Assembly (NCBI RefSeq): GCF_031181385.1
Contig: NZ_JAPSKV010000003.1
Span: 248,001 to 312,000 of the forward strand
Direction: 5' to 3'
DNA: 64,000 nt
Source: Fredinandcohnia onubensis
GTDB taxonomy: Bacteria; Bacillota; Bacilli; Bacillales; Bacillaceae_L
The notes under the pieces are model-generated. The model ran no database searches and was not told where the DNA came from. It was given only the letters and a program-made list of their open reading frames with translations. Shown one piece after another: positions 57,005 to 64,000 of this stretch; within the stretch, counting starts at the first letter, position 1; each line of letters starts with the position of its first letter. The position numbers and the translations under genes are program-made.

Positions 57005-57022
57005 TATGTAGTTACATATGTA
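57005..57022. promoter_or_regulatory. Palindromes upstream of the ribbon-helix-helix-like gene
   Basis: TATGTA-GT-TACATA (57005-57018) overlaps TACATATGTA (57013-57022). Their place about 30 bp before the start codon suggests an autoregulatory operator. The remainder of the 350-bp gap (56977-57326) holds AT-rich sequence, a possible gene remnant on the minus strand and the tannase terminator. Confidence 0.4.
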
Positions 57023-57178
57023 AGTTAATAAAGAACGCAAATCAATTAAATTCGTTATAACATGATTATACCATAGATTTGCTGTTAAATTTACGGTTTT
57101 ATCTAAGTTCCTAGAATAGATATTATGTCTACTAGATGAAAACTTTGCTATGACAATATAATATCATAACTGATGTAC

Positions 57179-57279
57179 CTATCCCCTCTCAAGGACCTTA
57201 TTGAGCTTCTTTTTTAAGTTAAGCGATTTAGATATCTCAGTTCCAAGTTTAAGCAATTGCTGCATATGCTGGACGTACA
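57179..57279 (-). pseudogene. Possible GAF-domain remnant
   Basis: From an ATG at 57279 the minus strand encodes about 33 residues, HMQQLLKLGTEISKSLNLKK then KLNKVLERG, which resemble the first helix of GAF-domain sensors or regulators, and then stops. No further GAF sequence follows. It could equally be chance coding. Confidence 0.25.
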
Positions 57280-57282
57280 TAA

Positions 57283-57316
57283 GAAAACCCGCGGCAATAT
57301 GATAGCCACGGGTTTT
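57283..57316 (-). terminator. Terminator of the amidase-tannase unit
   Basis: AAAACCCG and CGGGTTTT (with inner GGC/GCC and one mismatch) form a stem just after the tannase stop on the minus strand. Confidence 0.75.
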
Positions 57317-57326
57317 CGCTAGTATT

Positions 57327-59504
57327 CTATGGTTTTTCGCAACTAAAGTTAGAGGCAGAATTGATATCACCACTACCCTTATACTCCGGAAAAGCAGGAT
57401 ACTGACACACCGGTCTGGTACGTCCGAAGGTGTTAGGATTTTGATCCGTTCCTGTAAGAGTACCCGGATCCTTGTCTTTCGTGACCCAAGTGTCTAGCGC
57501 TTTTACGAGATCTACCTTTACCATGAAGTTTCCTCGCCCGTGTGAGAATCCAGGAACCAAGTAAAACTTCATGAAGTCATCTAAATGGTTTTGGCCGAAT
57601 CTCTCAACAAGTTGGTTATAGTAGTCAATCGAGCCATACGGTGTTACCATTTCGTCTTCCGTGCCGTGGAGTAAAATTAATTTGCCACCATTCTTTTGGA
57701 ATTTAGAAATATCGGTGTTCGTTGCATCCAAAAGTTCGGAAGCTTTCAGTATTTCATCAACGTATTCATTAGGGTTAAAGTTCATAGAGTTTAAGTCAGG
57801 GTCACGTGTAATCTTGTAACGAATCACATTATCTGCATAAGTCCCCATGAGCGCATCTTTATCATCGGCGGGCGGAACTGACGGGATAGCTCTTGTTCCG
57901 AACTGCACGGCAATGTCTGCACCTTGTAGCTGTGAATAACCTGGCATCGTTTTAAAGCTGTTTGCGAGCGGAAAGTTAAAATGCATCGGTGCATTAAATG
58001 ACTTCACAACCTCGATTTCCTCATCGGAAAGGCAAGTGCTACCTAGGTCAGAACCGTCCGGACAACGTAATTTACTCAAAATCTCCGTTTCTTTTTCCTG
58101 CTTGGAACACTCAGAAATGTTACTGATAACACCATCTTCAGCTCCGTCGAGCGCATCACAAGCATTCATAACAGTTTTGTTAATCAGCTTGTTCTCATCC
58201 TGATCAATCCAATTCTCTCCATTGTTTGCGTACAAAGCCTGAGCATTCCGGTTATCCGTTATGGCTTTAGGAATCCAGTTCAATACAGGATAAACGGCAA
58301 TGACACCGTCATAGTCTTCTGGGAAGCGTTGGACGATAATTAAGGCTTCTCGTCCTCCCTCAGATCCACCAGTAAAATACACCTGTTCAGGTGTGCTATT
58401 GTATCGCTTATTTATCAGGTGTATCGCTGCATCTTTCGTTTTCTTAAGCTGGTCGGAAGCGAAATTTTTGAGCGATTCGTCGTTCATGCCAAAGCTGGCA
58501 TCCCACATTCCTGAGGAATGGCCCGAGTCACTTCCGAACGTCACGTAACCTTGCCCTAGAGGAGTCGGTGGTTCATTCTTTTGAGTTTCCGTAGCGTTCC
58601 AGCTAGTTGAAGCGAATGAAGCATTCAGTTCATTGAGATCATCAACTGACATACTTCCTTCACTGTTGTTGAGCCCGTTTTGCAGCCATCCATTAAATCC
58701 GCCGCCACCGAAATGAACAACTTTCTGATTCCAATCCGTCGGCAAATTCACTTGGAAGTTAATATCCGGTGCGGAATCGTCTACAGGATGAATAGCTCCT
58801 AGCACTTTACAGAATTCTCCGTTACGATTGGTCAAATCTCCTTCAAGTACAAGATTTGCTGATTTCACGGTTGCGCCTGTCGTAGGTAGTTTACTATAAT
58901 TGGAAGGCAATGTTAGACTAGCGAGCTTAGAGCATGCATCCCAAGCTAATGAGAATTCATACAAACGCTCTACCATCTCAGTTGCCTCTTTAAGTGTAAT
59001 CGGAGCAAGTGGTTTTATTTTTCCGTTTTTATCTTCTTTAAGAACCCCCACAGTATGGAGATTACTGACGGCTAAATCAGCCCACTCAGCCAATTGAGCT
59101 TTATCTTTAAACTCCACTGCGTTTGGTTTTATCTCTTCAAACCCAGTTACTGCCGCATTAACAGCACGATAAAACATGTCTGCCACTTCTTGTTTAGATG
59201 CAGCCGAGTTAGGTGAAAAACGATTATTTTCTACTCCGCTAATAAAGCCAGCAGCATAGGCCTTTATAATATTAGGGTCTTTCGTGTCCCTAAAAGGATT
59301 TTCACCGATGGCTAAAGTTTTGCCGCTGATTCTTTCGTAAAGCTGAACTGCGGTTTGAGCTGCTTCCCCTCTCGTAATCACTTTGTTGCTTGGGGCTGAT
59401 CCCTTGTTACTCCCGCTTGAAGCAAAAGAGATTCCGGTATAAGCGAAGCTTGATAAGATAAGCGTCATTGCAAGTACTATCATTGATAGTTTACTTTTTA
59501 GCAT
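57327..59504 (-). CDS. Secreted tannase/feruloyl-esterase family protein with N-terminal SLH region
   Basis: The family hydrolyses ester bonds of tannins, feruloylated sugars or related aromatic esters. The 725-residue product has a signal peptide (about 1-29), an S-layer-homology region of two to three repeats (about 40-185; FRDTKDPNIIKAYAAGFISG, FKDKAQLAEWADLAVSNL), and the tannase domain (about 190-725) with serine S381 in TGGSEGGRE, D617 in HGTEDEMV, H655 in GFSHGRG, and a calcium-loop-like DALDGAEDGVI. The SLH region suggests cell-wall attachment. GGAGGAGA precedes the ATG. An amidase gene lies 58 bp upstream, probably in the same transcript. Confidence 0.88.
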   Translation of the reverse strand: MLKSKLSMIVLAMTLILSSFAYTGISFASSGSNKGSAPSNKVITRGEAAQTAVQLYERISGKTLAIGENPFRDTKDPNIIKAYAAGFISGVENNRFSPNSAASKQEVADMFYRAVNAAVTGFEEIKPNAVEFKDKAQLAEWADLAVSNLHTVGVLKEDKNGKIKPLAPITLKEATEMVERLYEFSLAWDACSKLASLTLPSNYSKLPTTGATVKSANLVLEGDLTNRNGEFCKVLGAIHPVDDSAPDINFQVNLPTDWNQKVVHFGGGGFNGWLQNGLNNSEGSMSVDDLNELNASFASTSWNATETQKNEPPTPLGQGYVTFGSDSGHSSGMWDASFGMNDESLKNFASDQLKKTKDAAIHLINKRYNSTPEQVYFTGGSEGGREALIIVQRFPEDYDGVIAVYPVLNWIPKAITDNRNAQALYANNGENWIDQDENKLINKTVMNACDALDGAEDGVISNISECSKQEKETEILSKLRCPDGSDLGSTCLSDEEIEVVKSFNAPMHFNFPLANSFKTMPGYSQLQGADIAVQFGTRAIPSVPPADDKDALMGTYADNVIRYKITRDPDLNSMNFNPNEYVDEILKASELLDATNTDISKFQKNGGKLILLHGTEDEMVTPYGSIDYYNQLVERFGQNHLDDFMKFYLVPGFSHGRGNFMVKVDLVKALDTWVTKDKDPGTLTGTDQNPNTFGRTRPVCQYPAFPEYKGSGDINSASNFSCEKP

Positions 59505-59562
59505 TCAATCTCCTCCATAAAAGTATCTTTTGTTTCTACTAAAGAAGTAGTTTTATAACAAA

Positions 59563-61032
59563 CTATCTTGGGTCAATAGGTGTTTCAATTTGTGCTCGTG
59601 CTTCAATTACTTCAGCGGCATCAAATAATGTATCTTCTCGGAAACGTCTTCCTAAGAGTTGAACGCCTACTGGTAGACCATCGGCAACAGAAGTTGGAAC
59701 AGAAATTGCCGGGAATCCGAGCACTGGAATGGCCATCATGGACCATTGTGCATCCATAACACGCCTCATGCTTTCTACACTTTTGATATCCTCATCTTGT
59801 TCAAATGCCTGTTCAGCGGAGACCGGCATGAGCAATAGAGGATATTTTTGTAAAAATTCCTGTAGCTGAACAATTAGCGTTCCACGACGTGCGTAGCCCT
59901 TAATATAATCAGAAAGTCCAGGGTTTTCTCCCCACCACTCTTTTGCATTTGCGAAATAATTAAAAGCAGCCTTTTTCATTCCTTCGTCCCCATACTTGTC
60001 TACTAGTGATATATTTGTTCTGAAATCCTCCAACACTAATAAATACCATAGTCTGTAAGCTTCAGCGAATAGAGGAAGATTGACTTCTTCAACTAAATAT
60101 CCAGCTTCCGTCAACTGCTCAGCTGCCTTATTCAAAGCCTGATTAACGGCTGAAGATGGTGTAGCAACGCCGACATCACGTAAAAGCCCAACACGAATTG
60201 GTCTTTGAAGAGGCTCACCAAGTAAAGGCACTGAAGCATGAAGTGGATCACGCGGATCAAATTCACTCATGCTTTGTAGGGCTAGACGTAGATCGGCAAC
60301 GTTTCGTGCAAGCGGCCCATCTGTTGCCATTAATTGGGTAGATAGTGCTTGATCGCCATTTGGAGGACCAGCCCAACCAGGTATTCTTCCCATTGTTGGC
60401 CGTATTCCTGTGATTCCACAGGCATAGGCTGGATGACGAACCGAACCACCAATATCATTACCATGTCCGATTGGCATCATCCCGGATGATACAGCTGAAG
60501 CTGCTCCTCCACTTGATCCTCCAGGTGTGCGATTTTTATCCCAAGGATTGAGGGTTCTTCCGTGCAAATCATTATTTGTAAACCAGCGGAAACTAAAGGC
60601 TGGCGTATTACTGCGGCCTACAATCACAGCTCCTGCCTTCCGTAGATTTGCCACTGGTGGACTATCTTTTTCTGCAAGATTATCTTTAAAAGCCACAACA
60701 CCATCTGTTGTTACATGCCCAGCTTGGTCAACATTTACTTTTGTAGAAACAGGCACACCATGTAGAGGACCAAGTAGCTCTCCTTTTTTCACAGCAAGAT
60801 CTGCCTGATCAGCTGCGGCAAGTGCCTCTTCTGCATGTACTTCAACGAGGGCATTAAGCACTGGATTTACTTCCTCAATTCTGTCCAAGCAGCTCACAAC
60901 AGCCTCACGAGAAGAAATCATTCTTGTTCGAATTCCATGAGCCAAATCCGTTGCAGACCAACGCCATAATTCACCTTTGCCTCTATTATGTAATACCTGA
61001 GATGCACGAGTTTGTATTGATGATTGTTCCAT
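59563..61032 (-). CDS. Amidase signature family protein
   Basis: The 489-residue product has the Ser-cisSer-Lys triad of this family: K98 (VSTKVNVDQAG), the cis-serine in GGSSGGAASAVSSG (about 173-174) and the nucleophile S197 (GNDIGGSVRHPA). No signal peptide is seen, so it is likely cytoplasmic. Such amidases act on varied carboxamides and the sequence does not fix which. It is not GatA, as gatC and gatB are absent and the C-terminus differs. It precedes the SLH tannase by 58 bp on the same strand. Confidence 0.88.
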   Translation of the reverse strand: MEQSSIQTRASQVLHNRGKGELWRWSATDLAHGIRTRMISSREAVVSCLDRIEEVNPVLNALVEVHAEEALAAADQADLAVKKGELLGPLHGVPVSTKVNVDQAGHVTTDGVVAFKDNLAEKDSPPVANLRKAGAVIVGRSNTPAFSFRWFTNNDLHGRTLNPWDKNRTPGGSSGGAASAVSSGMMPIGHGNDIGGSVRHPAYACGITGIRPTMGRIPGWAGPPNGDQALSTQLMATDGPLARNVADLRLALQSMSEFDPRDPLHASVPLLGEPLQRPIRVGLLRDVGVATPSSAVNQALNKAAEQLTEAGYLVEEVNLPLFAEAYRLWYLLVLEDFRTNISLVDKYGDEGMKKAAFNYFANAKEWWGENPGLSDYIKGYARRGTLIVQLQEFLQKYPLLLMPVSAEQAFEQDEDIKSVESMRRVMDAQWSMMAIPVLGFPAISVPTSVADGLPVGVQLLGRRFREDTLFDAAEVIEARAQIETPIDPR

Positions 61033-61390
61033 ACAATATCGCCCCTATCCAACAATTTTAAATATTTAAAAAATTCATTATAAACTTTCATTAGCTTTAT
61101 GTTATAAGCCTAGTCCCCATAATGAAAACGTAAGGGGACTAGGTAATATGTGCTTATTGTAGATCATCTCGAAGATAGATTTATATTGACTGTTGCGAAT
61201 GTACAGGTCTAGAGATTAATACGCTCAAAAGACGTATGCTCTAAATGCAGAATTCGAATACTGAGAAATACAGCTAGTTATAGGTACCACGAGTCAATTA
61301 CTAGGTCCATGAAACAAAATTTTTCAGGCAGTGACTGTGTGCCTTTTCACTCCCCCAGTAACTAGTCTTTACACGGGTTTTAGAGCCAGG
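61033..61390. other. Gap between the amidase and the second tannase
   Basis: No gene is visible. CCTAGTCCCC (61109-61118) pairs with GGGGACTAGG (61134-61143), a 10-bp stem without a T run. AGGCA/TGCCT near 61328-61348 is a weak terminator candidate. No clear promoter for the amidase was fixed. Confidence 0.4.
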
Positions 61391-63286
61391 CTATTTAATC
61401 TGCATGATCAAGGAATCTGCAAGTTCTCTTAAGGTGTTATAGGCGTAATCGGTAATCTTCCCATTCTTTTTGTGATTGTCAAGCAACTTAATGAATTTTT
61501 GCGTGTGCCTAACAATTTGATCCACATTTTCTTCTTCTTGTGATTCTAGTTTGACCAAGGTGTCCAAATGAGCTTGTAAAGAACGGGCTATCCCATGGTT
61601 GGAGAATTCACCATCCACTTCGAACTTCTCAATAAGTTTTTGTATATCAGATGCACTGATGTCTTTATCTTCATCTGAATCTACGCATGTAAAGCTGGCC
61701 GCAGTATTGACATCCCCACTCCCGTTATACTGTGGATAAGTTGGATATTCACATAATGGACGAGTACGACCATAAGTTGCAGAATTTTGATCCGCTGTCA
61801 CCAAGTTGCTCGGTCTTTCTCCATCGATGACCCATTTATCCAGTACTGTCAAAAGATCAGAATTCATTACGAAGGAACCACCTCCATGTGCGTACCCAGG
61901 AACCATATAGAACCTCATAAACTGGTCAAGAGTATCTTGACCGAACTCATTAACGAGATTGTTGTAATAATTAATGGTTCCTTGTGGAGCAACCAATTCA
62001 TCTGAAGTACCATGTACCAAAATCAATTTACCTCCGCTGTCTTTAAATTCGGAGATATCAGGGTTGGTTGCATCTAACAATTGAGAAGCTTTGTGAATGT
62101 CTTCCTTATACTCATTTGGATCAAACTTTTGGGTATCCAAGTTAGGATCCTGCATAATCATATATCGAATAACGCGATCAGCATAAATTCCCATATAGCC
62201 GTCTCCATTTTCCAGAGGAGTATCCGGTATTGGCTTTGAACCAAATAGTTTTCCTAAATCGGTTCCTTGCAGCTGCCAATATCCTGGCATCGAAGAAAAG
62301 CCGTTAGCCAGCGGGAAGTCGAAATCCATTGAGCTATTGAATAGTTTTACAACCTCAATTTGTTTCTCCGAAAGGTCGAGTGTGTTCAGGATCTCATTCG
62401 TTTTTCCAGTACATTCCGATACATTGCTAATTACCCCATCTTCTACGCCATCCAAGGAATCACATATATTAAGAACTGTTTTATTTATTAAATCGTTATC
62501 AGCAGGACTAATCCACGCTTCTCCGTCATTTTTATACAGCGCTTGAGCATCTCGATTATCTTTAATCGCCTTCGGTATCCAATTTAAAACGGGATATAAA
62601 GAGATAACTCCATCGTATTCATGCGGAAAACGCTGAGTGATAATTAAGCCTTCACGTCCGCCTTCAGAACCACCAGCAAAGTACACTTGTTCCGGTACAT
62701 CATTATAATATGTCTTGACGAGAGCGAGGGCCGTATCCTTCGTCTTCTTAAGCTGATCAGCTGCAAAGTTGTTTAAAGCCTCGTCATTCACTGCCCAAGT
62801 GGCATCCCAATTTTTTGGTCCGGAATGACCTGAATCACTGCCAAAGGTGACATACCCTTGGGCTAGGGGAGTATTTTTAGGCTGTTTATTACCCGCTACA
62901 ATGTTTCCTAGTCCTGAAATTACGTTTCCATTAAATCCGCCGCCACCCATTTGAACAAACTTCTTGTTCCAGTTAGTTGGCAGATTGATTTGAAAGTTAA
63001 TATCTGGTGCCGTTGGATCGACTGGGTGGATTGCTCCCAAAACCTGACAATATTCCGCATCTTTAATGGCCAAGTCTTCGACTATTTCCAAGGATGCTGA
63101 TGTAATTGTAGCACCTGATGTTGGTAGGCCTATAACATCTGCCGGGATTACCATCCCAACCAGATTCGAGCAGGAATTTCCTGTTAAATCGGACGTTTGA
63201 ACCTGGGGTGTCTCTGCAAAGACTTGCCCAATAAAAAGTGAACTCATAAGCAAAAAAGTAAATAAGTAGACTAAAGGTTTTTTCAG
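61391..63286 (-). CDS. Secreted tannase/feruloyl-esterase family protein with C-terminal FIMAH domain
   Basis: The product, about 631 residues from a likely CTG start at 63286, has a signal peptide (KKPLVYLFTFLLMSS...QVFA), the tannase domain with AGGSEGGRE, HGTSDELV and GYAHGGGSF as catalytic serine, aspartate and histidine motifs, and the loop DSLDGVEDGVI. The last 80 residues (LIEKFEVDGEFSNHGIARSL, then VRHTQKFIKLLDNHKKNGKI) form a FIMAH domain, a module that follows many secreted Bacillus enzymes. GGGAGGTAATCATA precedes CTG AAA AAA; the nearest ordinary start (TTG, 63253) would cut the signal peptide. It is a paralogue of the SLH tannase. Confidence 0.85.
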   Translation of the reverse strand: MKKPLVYLFTFLLMSSLFIGQVFAETPQVQTSDLTGNSCSNLVGMVIPADVIGLPTSGATITSASLEIVEDLAIKDAEYCQVLGAIHPVDPTAPDINFQINLPTNWNKKFVQMGGGGFNGNVISGLGNIVAGNKQPKNTPLAQGYVTFGSDSGHSGPKNWDATWAVNDEALNNFAADQLKKTKDTALALVKTYYNDVPEQVYFAGGSEGGREGLIITQRFPHEYDGVISLYPVLNWIPKAIKDNRDAQALYKNDGEAWISPADNDLINKTVLNICDSLDGVEDGVISNVSECTGKTNEILNTLDLSEKQIEVVKLFNSSMDFDFPLANGFSSMPGYWQLQGTDLGKLFGSKPIPDTPLENGDGYMGIYADRVIRYMIMQDPNLDTQKFDPNEYKEDIHKASQLLDATNPDISEFKDSGGKLILVHGTSDELVAPQGTINYYNNLVNEFGQDTLDQFMRFYMVPGYAHGGGSFVMNSDLLTVLDKWVIDGERPSNLVTADQNSATYGRTRPLCEYPTYPQYNGSGDVNTAASFTCVDSDEDKDISASDIQKLIEKFEVDGEFSNHGIARSLQAHLDTLVKLESQEEENVDQIVRHTQKFIKLLDNHKKNGKITDYAYNTLRELADSLIMQIK

Positions 63287-63410
63287 TATGATTACCTCCC
63301 AACATAAATTTAAAACGCATTTTCCCTTTAATTGAATAAAAAATTTTTTTGTGAATTACGTTAAAATATAAATACCAGCCCCCCTATCTATTAAACATAC
63401 ATTAGCATGT

Positions 63411-63449
63411 AGTACTCCCCTCAAGAATGTGATTTGAGAAGGGAGTACT
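63411..63449. other. Hairpin between tannase 2 and the amidohydrolase
   Basis: AGTACTCCC and GGGAGTACT form a 9-bp stem with an inner CTCAA/TTGAG. No T run follows on the minus strand, so its role as a terminator for the amidohydrolase gene is uncertain. Confidence 0.45.
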
Positions 63450-63481
63450 AACACTAATAGATTTATAGAATATGAGCTACT

Positions 63482-64000
63482 TTAATATTGAAATGCAGGA
63501 TTCGTATACACGATTTCTCCATTGAAAATCGTCATTAATGTCTTAGTTTCTTCAATTTCTTCAGCTGGAATTTCAAAAAGGTTGTTTTCAAGAATCACTA
63601 AATCGGCATTTTTACCTACTTCAATCGAACCGGTTTCATCTTCTGAGAAAATTAAATTTGCCCCACTTAGGGTGTGACTAATTAACATCTTGTCTAAAGC
63701 ATCATCATAAGTAGGTGAAAGATTCTTAACGCCTAGTTCAACTCTTGTTAGTGGCCAGTAATCTCTTACAGGATAATCACTAGAAGAAGTGATAACAGGG
63801 TTTCCTACGTCAAAGAACACCTTTGGAACTGGGTGTCCATCTGGAATAACTCCTAGCTCTTTAAATCTTTCAGCAACTTGTTGTGAATCACTTTGTACGT
63901 GAGTAATGGCATGGCGTGTGTCCACTTTATGATTTTGATTACGAGCATACTCATATGCGTCTAGCATTAAGTTATACTGTTCATCCGTTCCGCTTAGGTG
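63482..64000 (-). CDS. Amidohydrolase (YtcJ-like), C-terminal part
   Basis: The frame is open to the window edge, so only the last 172 or so residues are present. The visible part has the SSSDYPV segment, where YtcJ-like enzymes carry the metal-binding aspartate, TLSGANLIFSEDETGSIEVGKNADLVIL, and the usual closing beta strands. The metal-ligand histidines HxH would lie outside. It probably hydrolyses an amide or related bond; the substrate is unknown. It shares orientation with the tannase-amidase block. Confidence 0.85.
   Translation of the reverse strand, partial: HLSGTDEQYNLMLDAYEYARNQNHKVDTRHAITHVQSDSQQVAERFKELGVIPDGHPVPKVFFDVGNPVITSSSDYPVRDYWPLTRVELGVKNLSPTYDDALDKMLISHTLSGANLIFSEDETGSIEVGKNADLVILENNLFEIPAEEIEETKTLMTIFNGEIVYTNPAFQY

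Noticed and set aside
63063-63320. 85-codon minus-strand frame at the start of tannase 2
   Set aside because: It overlaps the signal peptide and N-terminus of the tannase in another frame and has no family resemblance.
1-64000. tRNA, rRNA, CRISPR, prophage or transposase genes
   Set aside because: No cloverleaf, regular spaced repeat, integrase or transposase coding was recognised in the window.

Overview
The window is chromosomal DNA from a low-GC, endospore-forming Firmicute of the family Bacillaceae (Bacillus in the broad sense). The evidence is the dense set of sporulation genes (spoVS, cotE, spoVK, cotM, sspP, sspO, sspN, tlp, sirA, ynzD, ytvI), Bacillus-type GlnR and LexA circuits, strong GGAGG ribosome sites, frequent TTG starts, and a gene order that follows the recA-to-parC stretch of Bacillus subtilis with local insertions and losses. 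No rRNA, tRNA, CRISPR array, prophage or insertion sequence was seen.

Layout. 1-5.1 kb: end of a DsbA/FrnE-type gene, then recA, rny (RNase Y), ymdB and spoVS; rny and spoVS are preceded by long, foldable leaders. 5.1-9 kb: a dipeptidase and the two-subunit 2-oxoacid:ferredoxin oxidoreductase korAB. 9-18.6 kb: miaB-ymcA, cotE, mutS-mutL, miaA-hfq. Three unrelated GC-richer intergenic repeat-like elements sit in this stretch and just after it, in front of mutS, mutL and spoVK. 19-24.6 kb: spoVK, hflX, ynbB and glnRA with two GlnR operators. 24.6-28.9 kb: lexA diverging from an SOS promoter that now drives only a 28-residue membrane peptide where yneA is expected, then ynzC, tkt, sirA and yneF. 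29-33.3 kb: a VOC protein, an asymmetric heterodimeric ABC exporter and ynzD, a Spo0E-like phosphatase too short for most ORF callers. 33.5-39 kb: ccdA, a frameshifted yneI, ccdC, yneK, a SpoIID-like protein, cotM and an isolated selA. 39-45 kb: spore small proteins around citB and yneN, then yneP. 44.8-56.2 kb: a CapA-like protein, a decayed S9 peptidase, plsY, yneT, parE-parC, ytvI and alaX.

56.2-64 kb is accessory: two small unknown proteins (one a tandem ribbon-helix-helix candidate next to a palindrome), then a minus-strand block of tannase/feruloyl-esterase, amidase, second tannase and amidohydrolase. The two tannases share a catalytic core but carry different attachment modules: an N-terminal S-layer-homology region in one, a C-terminal FIMAH domain in the other.

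The genes serve a few linked programmes: DNA damage and repair (recA, lexA, the 28-residue peptide, mutSL, parEC), RNA turnover (rny, ymcA, hfq), nitrogen control (glnRA), central carbon (korAB, tkt, citB), and sporulation. The observations most worth following are the SOS-controlled peptide, the rny leader with two mutually exclusive helices, the isolated selA, and the modular tannase pair. yneI and the S9 peptidase carry single-base frameshifts, so sequencing indels should be excluded before biology is inferred there.
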